Below are positions 34,563 through 42,394 of a stretch of DNA of 64,000 nt, in pieces. The DNA is from Chitinophaga polysaccharea (GTDB lineage: Bacteria; Bacteroidota; Bacteroidia; Chitinophagales; Chitinophagaceae). Position numbers and translations under genes: made by a program. A model generated the notes under the pieces. The model was given only the letters and a program-made list of their open reading frames with translations, was not told where the DNA came from and made no database searches. Where the stretch lies: contig NZ_VIWO01000004.1 of the NCBI RefSeq assembly GCF_007829335.1, positions 310,001 through 374,000 of the forward strand, written 5' to 3'. Positions within the stretch are counted from its first letter, which is position 1. Each line of letters opens with the position of its first letter.

Positions 34563-34866
34563 ATGTTCATTTATGCCCAAAAAAAATTGTTAGAGTATGA
34601 TTTCAAAATCTCAATAGCTAGTTTCAAAAGAATAGAATTTGCTGAAGTAGAGCTAGGAGAAAGAGCGGTTTCTATCGGACCTAATAATGCCGGGAAAACG
34701 ACGTGCTTACAAGTCTTGGTACTATGGCATTTGGGATTGGTCAGCTAATCTTGTGAGAAAAACAGATTATCATGTATTACTAAAGTATTTTCCAGCGGAG
34801 AATCTGGATGTTGAGGTTAAAGAGAAACTTCACTTGATTTTAGGTATCGCTGAACGGGCCGAATAA
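34563..34866 (+). pseudogene. Remnant of an AAA/OLD-type ATPase gene
   Basis: The first frame (34563-34748) has an N-terminal strand pattern and a Walker A motif GPNNAGKTT, as at the start of OLD-family or AAA15-type ATPases, and ends after 61 residues. A second frame (about 34740-34866, SANLVRKTDYHVLLKYF...) reads like a later part of the same kind of protein and ends at 34866. Everything after it is missing. Such ATPases occur in defence and mobile regions. The remnant lies in an AT-rich gap of about 900 bp after the tRNA gene; I see nothing else clear in 34252-34562. Confidence 0.55.
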
Positions 34867-34930
34867 AGGACCGGATTTAATGGAAGATATGCATGTTGTT
34901 GATAATAGATCTTTATAATTAGATGGTACA

Positions 34931-35095
34931 ATGCATAAAAAAGATTTAAGTTCTGATGGCGGCACACTCAATGGTTACAGCTCGTCGGAGGCACAGGCAT
35001 ATGCTACTGCCAACCATACCCACTGGTGTTGCACTTCATGTCCAGTGCAAGTTGGTATTGCCCCACCAGCAAATTTTGTTGATTTGAGAAACTGA
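34931..35095 (+). CDS. Possible small peptide gene (Cys/Ser/Thr-rich, GG-containing)
   Basis: A 54-residue ORF, MHKKDLSSDGGTLNG at the start, then a Ser/Thr/Ala-rich part with HTHWCCTSC and a short C-terminal tail. The short basic start, a Gly-Gly near residue 10 and a core rich in Ser, Thr and Cys resemble precursors of modified peptides in Bacteroidota. The leader is short, however, and no lanthionine or peptidase-transporter genes are adjacent. A TlpA-like thioredoxin gene follows about 100 bp later. It could equally be a gene remnant or a chance ORF. Confidence 0.25.
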   Translation: MHKKDLSSDGGTLNGYSSSEAQAYATANHTHWCCTSCPVQVGIAPPANFVDLRN

Positions 35096-35194
35096 TTCTG
35101 GAAAATGGAGCAGTTTTTTGATCGTAGTGCTGCTATATTTTATGCTTGAAAAATGGGGTTCATTGCAACAGTACAATTGGGAATTTTTTTATTT

Positions 35195-36631
35195 ATGAAA
35201 TTTTTTTTGCGTTTATTCTGTTTGGTTAGCACGATTCTGGCTAATTCGCTTGCGGGTTTTTCCGTAAAACCGGCTGCGCCAATTAATGATCCCGGTAAAG
35301 CCACCATTACTTTCAAATTGAGTAAAGGAAGCCGGTTGTTTTTTTCATATCCACAGAATATTGTTCAGTTTAAAGAGCTGTTATTGGACAATGTATCACG
35401 GGACTCCTCTTTTACGATAACAGTTAATACAAAAGTACCCTTTGTTATTTACAATTCAAATAAGACTCATACACCTTATCTTTTCTTTCCGGGATATATT
35501 TATACCGCCGAAATCAGAAAAGGGGAAGTAGATATCACTTTTCAATGTGCCGACAGGCTGAAGGCATTTGAATGCAACGCATTAAGAGAAGTAGAAGAGG
35601 CAACAATGAGATTTGAACTGTCGTTAAATAAAAATGCGACGAAATATTTATATCAGAGCAGGCAATATAGCAGACCACTGGATTCTTTCTTGCTTGCCTT
35701 AAAGAATAAACGGCATGAAAAAATAGAAGATTACAGAAAGGCAAACAAACTATCTGAAGAAGGATATAGATTTTTGCATGCGTATATCAATTACGATTTT
35801 ATAGGCAAAAGACTCATACCTTTTTATTATCCGAACTTTGACCTTAAAAATATGCCTGCCTGGTATGCAGATACAATGCGTCAATATCAACGTACTTTCG
35901 ATGATTCATCTATGTTACGCTTATATTCCTTTCAGGGCGCATTAGTATATGATAACCGTTTTTTAGGTACCGATCCGAAAAAAGGTACATCATCACTGGC
36001 ACGGCAGTTTGCAGTTGCAAAAAACTTTACAGGCTCGTCACAGGTAAATAATTTTTTACTGTACCAGATCCTGAATAACCATAAGAATAAAGAGGATAGC
36101 GAATACCCAATGTATGTTGATTCCTTTAAACTGTTTTGTACAGATACACTCTACAAAACAATTATCCAAAAAAACTTCGAGTACCTGGCTAAGGAAAAAA
36201 CATTATCAGCTGCTGTTCAGCAATTATTCACGATGCAGAGTAAGATGGCTGATTTTGATTCGCTGATCAGCAGGCAAAAGAAGCTTATTTATATTGACTG
36301 CTGGGCTAATTGGTGTGTCCCGTGCAAAAAGGAAATGCCCTTTTCAGTAAAATTACAGCGGGAGTTCGCCGGAAAAGATATCTCCTTCCTGTTCTTTTCA
36401 CTGGATGGTAGTGCCACGCAATGGGAAGCAGCCGCTGGCGACTATGATTTTATGAATAGTGGCAACAGCTTTCTCGTGACAGGTAACTTCCAGTCTCCAT
36501 TCGTGAAAAAACACCAAATTAGGACTATTCCCCGCTATATACTCATGAGTAATGATGGAAAAATAATTGACGATGATGCCCCCCGCCCAGGCGATCCCAA
36601 ATTAAGAGACCTGATAAATAGAAACTTATGA
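35195..36631 (+). CDS. Secreted TlpA-like thioredoxin-fold protein
   Basis: 478 residues from the ATG at 35195, where a signal peptide begins (MKFFLRLFCLVSTILANSLAG); the frame extends to 35153 without a plausible signal. Residues about 25-330 form a helical and beta region of unknown type, as in many Bacteroidota TlpA-like proteins with a long N-terminal part. The C-terminal 140 residues are a thioredoxin domain with the redox motif C374-V-P-C377 in DCWANWCVPCKKEMP. A periplasmic disulfide reductase or isomerase role is likely; the partner is unknown. AT-rich compared with the housekeeping genes to its left. Confidence 0.8.
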   Translation: MKFFLRLFCLVSTILANSLAGFSVKPAAPINDPGKATITFKLSKGSRLFFSYPQNIVQFKELLLDNVSRDSSFTITVNTKVPFVIYNSNKTHTPYLFFPGYIYTAEIRKGEVDITFQCADRLKAFECNALREVEEATMRFELSLNKNATKYLYQSRQYSRPLDSFLLALKNKRHEKIEDYRKANKLSEEGYRFLHAYINYDFIGKRLIPFYYPNFDLKNMPAWYADTMRQYQRTFDDSSMLRLYSFQGALVYDNRFLGTDPKKGTSSLARQFAVAKNFTGSSQVNNFLLYQILNNHKNKEDSEYPMYVDSFKLFCTDTLYKTIIQKNFEYLAKEKTLSAAVQQLFTMQSKMADFDSLISRQKKLIYIDCWANWCVPCKKEMPFSVKLQREFAGKDISFLFFSLDGSATQWEAAAGDYDFMNSGNSFLVTGNFQSPFVKKHQIRTIPRYILMSNDGKIIDDDAPRPGDPKLRDLINRNL

Positions 36632-37056
36632 GCCGTTTCCATCGCATACCAACTTATATCATTAACCTGAAAAAGCGAAAAATTATGGTGTATAGAGCGG
36701 TTTTCCGGACTGCAATTTACGATCATCTTCAGAAAAATATTCAATGCTATATTAGAAAACTGGTTGGGTAAGGGCAGATAAGTTAAAGCGGTATAAAGTG
36801 AGACCCCATGTTTTCTTTTTGAAGGATGAAATCTGGCAGCTATTCCGCGAAGAGGATAAGCATATGGATAATTATTAGAGATGAAATTGGTCGCTGACCG
36901 CTGCCTGTGGAACGCTGAACGAAGGTGGCAAATGTAATGACTAAACCACCAAATAAAATAATCAAAATAAAATGTCCGGAAACGTTAACTCCAAACGTCT
37001 TAGTTATGCAGCGTGAAAGATTCACGTGTAATTTCTCAGCATAAAAAAGAAAAATT
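36632..37056. other. Gap without an intact gene
   Basis: No supported gene. Coding-like fragments appear in two plus-strand frames at about 36680-36778 (FRKIFNAILENWLGKGR) and 36786-36878 (DKLKRYKVRPHVFFLKDEIW). They could be the end of a decayed small DNA-binding protein, but no family is assigned. The promoter of the SDR gene should lie near the right end. Confidence 0.3.
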
Positions 37057-37848
37057 ATGAATGAATTAAAAGACAAAATTGCAGTGATCTATGGGGCAGG
37101 CGGCGAGATCGGCGGCGCTGTTGCCCGTGCTTTCGCACGCGAAGGAGCCAGGCTTTTTCTTACCGGGCATCGCTTGGCGCCTGTGGAAGCGGTTGCCAAG
37201 GACATCGTGTCTGCTGGCGGCGATGCCAGGGCAGCGGAAGTTGATGCCCTTGATGAGCAGGCTATAGATAAGCATCTGCAGTCTGTAGTGGCTAAGGCAG
37301 GCCGTATCGATATTTCGTTCAATGCGATGGGGAACTCGCCAACCAAGTACCTGGGGGCATCGCTGGTCGATATGGATCTTAAACAATTCTCCATGCCGAT
37401 CACGAGCTATACCACATCATACTTTCTGACTGCGCGTTTAGCGGCAAGACGCATGCTCCCGAATAAATCCGGGGTGATCATGACCGTTACTGCGCCCCCC
37501 GCAAGAATAGGTACGCCAAACGGAGGTTATGGTCCGTCACAGGCTGCCAAGGAGGCGCTTACCCGATACCTGTCGGTTGAACTCGCACCTCAGGGCATCC
37601 GGGTGGTCTGTCTGCAGCCGCACGGCATGCCGGAGACAGAAACAATAAGGGAAATATTTGAATGGAGGGCTAAGACAGCGGACGTAACCTGGGAACAGTT
37701 CGCAGGTTATCTTGCAGGCATGAACCATCCCAAACGCTTCATGACACTCGCAGAGATGGCTAATGTAGCAGCCTTTGTGGCTTCCGACAAGGCAAGCGGG
37801 ATGATGGGAACGACCGTCAATCTGACCATGGGAGCCCTGGACGACTAG
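37057..37848 (+). CDS. SDR family oxidoreductase
   Basis: 263 residues. The nucleotide motif is VIYGAGGEIGGAVARAF at the N-terminus, a variant of TGxxxGIG. The N-x-A-G position reads NAMGNSP, and the catalytic motif is YGPSQAAKEA, where the usual YxxxK is replaced by Y-G-P-S-Q-A-A-K spacing. The active site is therefore slightly unusual, although Tyr and Lys are both present. It is a reductase or dehydrogenase of unknown substrate. It lies 53 bp upstream of the DGPF protein and ECF42 sigma factor and may be a target or member of that unit. Confidence 0.8.
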   Translation: MNELKDKIAVIYGAGGEIGGAVARAFAREGARLFLTGHRLAPVEAVAKDIVSAGGDARAAEVDALDEQAIDKHLQSVVAKAGRIDISFNAMGNSPTKYLGASLVDMDLKQFSMPITSYTTSYFLTARLAARRMLPNKSGVIMTVTAPPARIGTPNGGYGPSQAAKEALTRYLSVELAPQGIRVVCLQPHGMPETETIREIFEWRAKTADVTWEQFAGYLAGMNHPKRFMTLAEMANVAAFVASDKASGMMGTTVNLTMGALDD

Positions 37849-37901
37849 TATCGGCTGACAAAAAACTAAGTGATATAAACATCAACATAAAGAAAACTAT
37901 T

Positions 37902-38255
37902 ATGACTGAATTTGTATATTTCTATCGAGGTTACGAACTACCCGCATCTCCTGAGGAAATGCAGACGAAAACCGCCAAATGGATGGCCTGGCTTAAGGAT
38001 CTCAATGATAAAGGCCATGTGAAATCACTCGGAGAGCCTTTGCAACCGGTGGGCAAGGTAATTAAAGGCACAAAAAAGCAGGTTATCGACGGCCCCTATG
38101 CCGAAGCTAAAGATGTGGTGGGAGGTTATAGTATCATTGTGGCCAGGGATATCGAACAGGCTGTGGAGTTTTCCCTGGAATGCCCTATTTTCGAGGATGG
38201 CGGTTCTATAGAAGTACGTCCAATCGGACAGTTAGAATTAGGTGATGAATATTGA
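37902..38255 (+). CDS. YCII-related DGPF domain protein
   Basis: 117 residues, a single ferredoxin-like YCII/DGPF domain. The hallmark IDGPYAEAKDVVGGYSII lies near residues 65-85. Such proteins are the standard neighbour of ECF42 sigma factors; their biochemical activity is not established. It overlaps the sigma gene by about 11 bp, so the two are translationally coupled. A cytosolic signal-sensing or effector role is inferred from the pairing alone. Confidence 0.88.
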   Translation: MTEFVYFYRGYELPASPEEMQTKTAKWMAWLKDLNDKGHVKSLGEPLQPVGKVIKGTKKQVIDGPYAEAKDVVGGYSIIVARDIEQAVEFSLECPIFEDGGSIEVRPIGQLELGDEY

Positions 38256-39495
38256 GGAACATTTTTTTCGGCATGAATTCGGAAGAATTGTTGCCACGCT
38301 TACCCGGCTTTTCGGAGTCCGTAATATCGCATTGGCAGAAGACGTCACTCAGGACGCCTTCTGCCGTGCGATGGAAACGTGGAAGTTACGCGGTCTGCCG
38401 AAAAATCCTTCCGCATGGCTGATGACGACTGCCAAGAACCGTGCCTTGGATATCTTGCGCCGGGAGCGCACGGCTAGAGTGTCTGAGTTGGAACTAACGC
38501 GGTTTCTTGAATCGGAATGGACGTTGGTTCCGACGGTAGAGGAGGCGTTTAGTGCGTACGCTGTGAAAGATTCCCAGCTACGTATGATGTTTTCCTGCTG
38601 CCATCCCCGCCTCTCTGAAGAGGCTCAGATTGCACTTATATTGCACATATTATGCGGATTCCATGTAAAGGAGATTGCACATGCCTTCGTAAGCAGTCAT
38701 GCCGCTATTGAAAAACGCATCACCCGGGCAAAGAAAATATTGGCGGAATCCACGAAGCTTTTTGATCTCGCCGATGCGGATTTTCCCTCCAGGCTTTCCT
38801 CCGTTCTGCAAGCATTATATTTGCTTTTCAACGAAGGGTATCATGGATCCTCACCTGAGACGGCAGTGCGCATGGACCTTTGTCAGGAAGCCATGCTGCT
38901 TATGAATTTACTCATCGAACAACCTGCTTTAGTAACCCCCCAATCATATGCGCTTGCTGCCTTGATGTATCTCAACGCGGCCCGTCTGCCAACTCGTTTA
39001 GATGGTTCGGGTAATCTTGTTTCGTTCTTTGAACAGAATCGGTCTTTATGGAATCATCACCTCATAGCTGAAGGACAAGCGCTTCTTAACCTTTCTGCAT
39101 CTGGTACAGAACTGACGAAATATCATATTGAAGCGGCTATTGCTTCAACGCATACTAGTGCCGCCAGAAGCGAAGATACTGATTGGAAACAGATAGTATC
39201 GCTTTATGATATGCTTATGGCTATCCATCCTTCTCCAGTCATTGCACTTAACCGTGCGATTGCCATCGCACAATTGGATGGCCCAGAACGGGGATTGCAG
39301 GAGATACGCGTTATCCATGACCTTCATCGCCTTTCTTCTTACCCGTTTTACCCGGCTACACTTGGTGAACTTGAACTCCGTCGGGGAAATTACCCGGTTG
39401 CGAAAACGCACTTCTCCACAGCACTTTCGTTGGCACGCAATCCTATGGAACGTAATTTCTTGCAACGGCGTATAGATACATGCAAAGAAAGCTAG
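38245..39495 (+). CDS. ECF42-type RNA polymerase sigma factor with C-terminal extension
   Basis: About 416 residues. The sigma-2 region is near the N-terminus (VRNIALAEDVTQDAFCRAMETWKLRGLPKNPSAWLMTTAKNRALD). The sigma-4 region follows at about 115-180 (LRMMFSCCHPRLSEEAQIALILHILCGFHVKEIAHAF). A C-terminal domain of about 220 residues with TPR-like helices (RLDLCQEA-, YDMLMAIHPSPVIALNRAIAIAQLDGPERGLQEI) is characteristic of ECF42, which lacks an anti-sigma factor. A GTG at 38242 just before the ATG is an alternative start. It is expected to control its own DGPF neighbour and perhaps the SDR gene. Confidence 0.9.
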   Translation: MNIEEHFFRHEFGRIVATLTRLFGVRNIALAEDVTQDAFCRAMETWKLRGLPKNPSAWLMTTAKNRALDILRRERTARVSELELTRFLESEWTLVPTVEEAFSAYAVKDSQLRMMFSCCHPRLSEEAQIALILHILCGFHVKEIAHAFVSSHAAIEKRITRAKKILAESTKLFDLADADFPSRLSSVLQALYLLFNEGYHGSSPETAVRMDLCQEAMLLMNLLIEQPALVTPQSYALAALMYLNAARLPTRLDGSGNLVSFFEQNRSLWNHHLIAEGQALLNLSASGTELTKYHIEAAIASTHTSAARSEDTDWKQIVSLYDMLMAIHPSPVIALNRAIAIAQLDGPERGLQEIRVIHDLHRLSSYPFYPATLGELELRRGNYPVAKTHFSTALSLARNPMERNFLQRRIDTCKES

Positions 39496-39777
39496 TCAAG
39501 CCGCAGAAAGTAGCAGCTGTCATTATTCAGGCCGCCAAAGAAGTATCGGGCAAATAATTTCCGTACAGTTGCATCTCAATAAAATTATAGCAGTAGGTAA
39601 GAGCCTTTACAAAAGTGGTAGGCTTTGGCTTTGAGAGGTGGAATTTGGCTTAAGGGAATTATAACTAGGGATTTAATTGGTATTTTTGTCTTCAAAAATC
39701 ATCTTGCATAAGGCTTTACAAAAAAAACATTAAATTCATTCCTAAATGTGTGATAATGTAAGATACAGTTATTGATA

Positions 39778-40650
39778 ATGTCTAAAAACGACAATAGCAT
39801 ACCCTTAAATTCAATGGCCGACAATCTCAGTCGAGGTATTGCTATTGATAAAATCAGCATTAAAAAATCTGACTTTAAGGCGGCAGAACAATACAAAGAA
39901 GCAACGCAATCACATAGGGACGAAGGACACACATTTCATATCCTTGAAAAAGGAACTGTCATTATTGAAATAGATTTTCAACAATATACAATCAGTGCTC
40001 CATATGTTGTGTATATGCATCCTAATCAGGTGCATCGGATTTTGGATTTCACAAACATGACGGTTTGTTCTCTGGCTATTAAAAATGAAAACCTAAACCC
40101 GGACTACCTTACATTTTTGGAAGAACTTTTGCCTGCAAAGCCATTGGCCTTGACGAAAGAAACTTATAGCGAAATTTTTGAAACCTTTTCGCTTTGCTTC
40201 AAATTTTCAAAGCAAACCCATAACAAGTTACACCATCTACTTTTAAATGATAGTTGCAATGCGTTGGTGGCATTGATTATTTCGGCGTTTTTAAGTCGGG
40301 AAAAACCTTCAAATAAACTTTCAAGGGCTGAGCTAATCACAAAATCATTCCGGCAGTTATTAGAAAAAAATTATTACACAATTAAGCGACCAACCGAATA
40401 CGCAAAGCAGCTAAATATTTCAACTCATTACTTAAACGAAAGCGTAAAGAACACAACAGGAACAGCTGTTTCACAGCATATTCAGGAACGGATTATCCTG
40501 GAAGCCAAACGTCTGCTTTACCATACCGACAAATCAGTGAAAGAAATTGCTTTTGAATTGGGGTATGACGATTATCCTTATTTTTCAAGACTTTTTTCTA
40601 AAAGGACAGGTATGTCTGCACTGAATTTCCGAAACAAAAGGCACGATTAA
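39778..40650 (+). CDS. AraC family transcriptional regulator
   Basis: 290 residues from the ATG at 39778; the frame also has a TTG two codons earlier. The N-terminal cupin-like sensor (HTFHILEKGTVIIEIDFQQYTISAPYVVYMHPNQVHRI) is followed by two helix-turn-helix motifs at the C-terminus (ERIILEAKRLLYHTDKSVKEIAFELGYDDYPYFSRLFSKRTGMSALNFR). It is 81 bp upstream of the flavin monooxygenase on the same strand, a common pairing. AT-rich, like the following gene. The roughly 280 bp before it hold no recognisable gene. Confidence 0.87.
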   Translation: MSKNDNSIPLNSMADNLSRGIAIDKISIKKSDFKAAEQYKEATQSHRDEGHTFHILEKGTVIIEIDFQQYTISAPYVVYMHPNQVHRILDFTNMTVCSLAIKNENLNPDYLTFLEELLPAKPLALTKETYSEIFETFSLCFKFSKQTHNKLHHLLLNDSCNALVALIISAFLSREKPSNKLSRAELITKSFRQLLEKNYYTIKRPTEYAKQLNISTHYLNESVKNTTGTAVSQHIQERIILEAKRLLYHTDKSVKEIAFELGYDDYPYFSRLFSKRTGMSALNFRNKRHD

Positions 40651-40731
40651 TCCAATACTTACCCCGATTAGTCTTTTTCCGTTTTTATCATACACACGAA
40701 TTTTGCAGCATAAAATTTAAACGAACGGAGA

Positions 40732-41835
40732 ATGGAACAAACTAAGAAAATACTTGTATCGGGTGCAAGCTTTGCAGGTCTGACAACGGCTTATTGGCTC
40801 AGTAAATTGGGTTGCAAAGTAACTGTTGTGGAAATTGGCAGTCACCTCAAAATGGGCGGCACGCCTGTTGATATAAAAGGCCAGACCATTGATATTGTTA
40901 AACGGATGGGGCTTTTTGAACAAATAAAAGCCAATAGAATTGGGCCTGAAAAATGGGAGTTCAAAAATGCCGGCAATGTTACCGAATATTCAGTTTTGTT
41001 AGAGAAATTACCCGACAATGAATTTGAAATAGAGAGAGATTTGTTGCTCAATATGCTTTTTGACCTCGTAAAAAAAGATGTTGAATTTGTTTTCAATAAC
41101 AGCATTACAGCATTAAACGAAACAAAAGATAATATCGAAGTTACGTTTAAAGATAGCTCACTGCAGGTCTATGATTTGGTGATTGGTTGTGATGGTATAC
41201 ATTCTGTGGTGAGAAAAATCTGGTTTGGACACGAAACGGAATATGCCCATTTTTTGGGTCAGTATTTTTCTATTGCCATTTCAAACAAATTATTGGTGGA
41301 AGAAGGCACTTACCAAATGTTTGCAGAACCCAATAAAGGCGTTGCGTTGTACGCTTACAATCATAAAACCGACATTATTTTTACTTTCCGTCCCGAAGCA
41401 GAGATTCCTTATGATTTTCGCAATCAGCAGCAACAAAAGCAAATGATTTTAACGCAATTTGAAAATGTTGGTTGGCGGACCAAAGAATTATTGGGAGAAC
41501 TTATAAACGCCAAATCATTCTTCTTCGACAAATTTTGCCAGATAAAAATGCCTTCGTGGACAAAAGGGCGAGTAGCGTTGGTAGGCGATGCAGGCTATTG
41601 TGCTTCGCCGGCGGCAGGTATGGGTGGTGCGTTAGCGATAATCGGCGCAAAATCATTGGCAGACGCTTTTGAACAACACAATGGAAATTTTGAATTAGCT
41701 TTTGAATCATACAACAAAACCCTTCGACCATTCATAGAAGAAGTGCAGGCAGGAGCAGTAGAAATGTTGGACAAATTGTTACCCAGAACAGAAGAGGAAG
41801 TGAGGCTAAGAAATCAACATGGGATTGAAATTTGA
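40732..41835 (+). CDS. FAD-dependent monooxygenase (PHBH-like)
   Basis: 367 residues. N-terminal FAD motif ILVSGASFAGLTTAYWLSKLGCKVTVVE, the middle DG motif DLVIGCDGIHSVVRK, and the second FAD motif GRVALVGDAGYCASPAAGMGGALAI. This is a class A flavoprotein monooxygenase that hydroxylates aromatic or polyketide-type compounds with NAD(P)H. It is related to enzymes that modify antibiotics such as TetX, but no substrate can be read. It follows an AraC regulator, consistent with inducible detoxification. Confidence 0.85.
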   Translation: MEQTKKILVSGASFAGLTTAYWLSKLGCKVTVVEIGSHLKMGGTPVDIKGQTIDIVKRMGLFEQIKANRIGPEKWEFKNAGNVTEYSVLLEKLPDNEFEIERDLLLNMLFDLVKKDVEFVFNNSITALNETKDNIEVTFKDSSLQVYDLVIGCDGIHSVVRKIWFGHETEYAHFLGQYFSIAISNKLLVEEGTYQMFAEPNKGVALYAYNHKTDIIFTFRPEAEIPYDFRNQQQQKQMILTQFENVGWRTKELLGELINAKSFFFDKFCQIKMPSWTKGRVALVGDAGYCASPAAGMGGALAIIGAKSLADAFEQHNGNFELAFESYNKTLRPFIEEVQAGAVEMLDKLLPRTEEEVRLRNQHGIEI

Positions 41836-42394
41836 AGTAACTGAGCAATCATAAATAAATGAAGCCAATCAGCTTATGATACAGGGAGCATTGTTTCGAA
41901 AATCGTGTGCAGTTAGGCGCCTATAAAAAAAATAAGCAGGAACCGAATAAGAATGGGAAAAAAATAGTATTTTCCAGTAGGGAATCTGATAAGTTAAACC
42001 CGTTATTCCTTAATCTACTGACATTCCTTAAAAAGGCTTGTCAGTCTTTGATTTCCACATCTAGAGCGCGATAATAAATCATTGCAAAAGAAAGTACTGA
42101 CAAGCCCCTTCTTGTCTGTTCATTCTCTACCTCAGTTTATCAGTATCAATATTTTGCATGGGAGCACGAAACAGTGAATATTTATCTAAATACAATTAAA
42201 ACTATGACAAACTCGATTGCACACAAAGAATTCACAGTGAACGATGTAGGCCAGCTTTCTCAGGATTGACCCTTCTTGAGAGTATATTGTATTACATCGT
42301 ATTAACAAACCCTGTCAGCCATATGCTTACGCCGGTTTAAGGCTGGTATTTTATCAATCAATCTATTTCCACAACCCTAAGAATTTGTACCCTT
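41836..42394. other. Gap with an inverted repeat and a short remnant ORF
   Basis: No intact gene. GGCTTGTCAGT at 42035-42045 is matched by its exact complement at 42096-42106, enclosing about 50 bp; this could fold as a long hairpin or be leftover terminal repeats. A 21-residue ORF (42204-42269, MTNSIAHKEFTVNDVGQL) may be the start of a lost gene. The right end must contain the promoter of the large secreted protein. Confidence 0.4.

Noticed and set aside
34252..42394. Integrative element with att sites
   Set aside because: No integrase gene and no visible repeat of the tRNA 3' end; kept only as a hypothesis of an old island.
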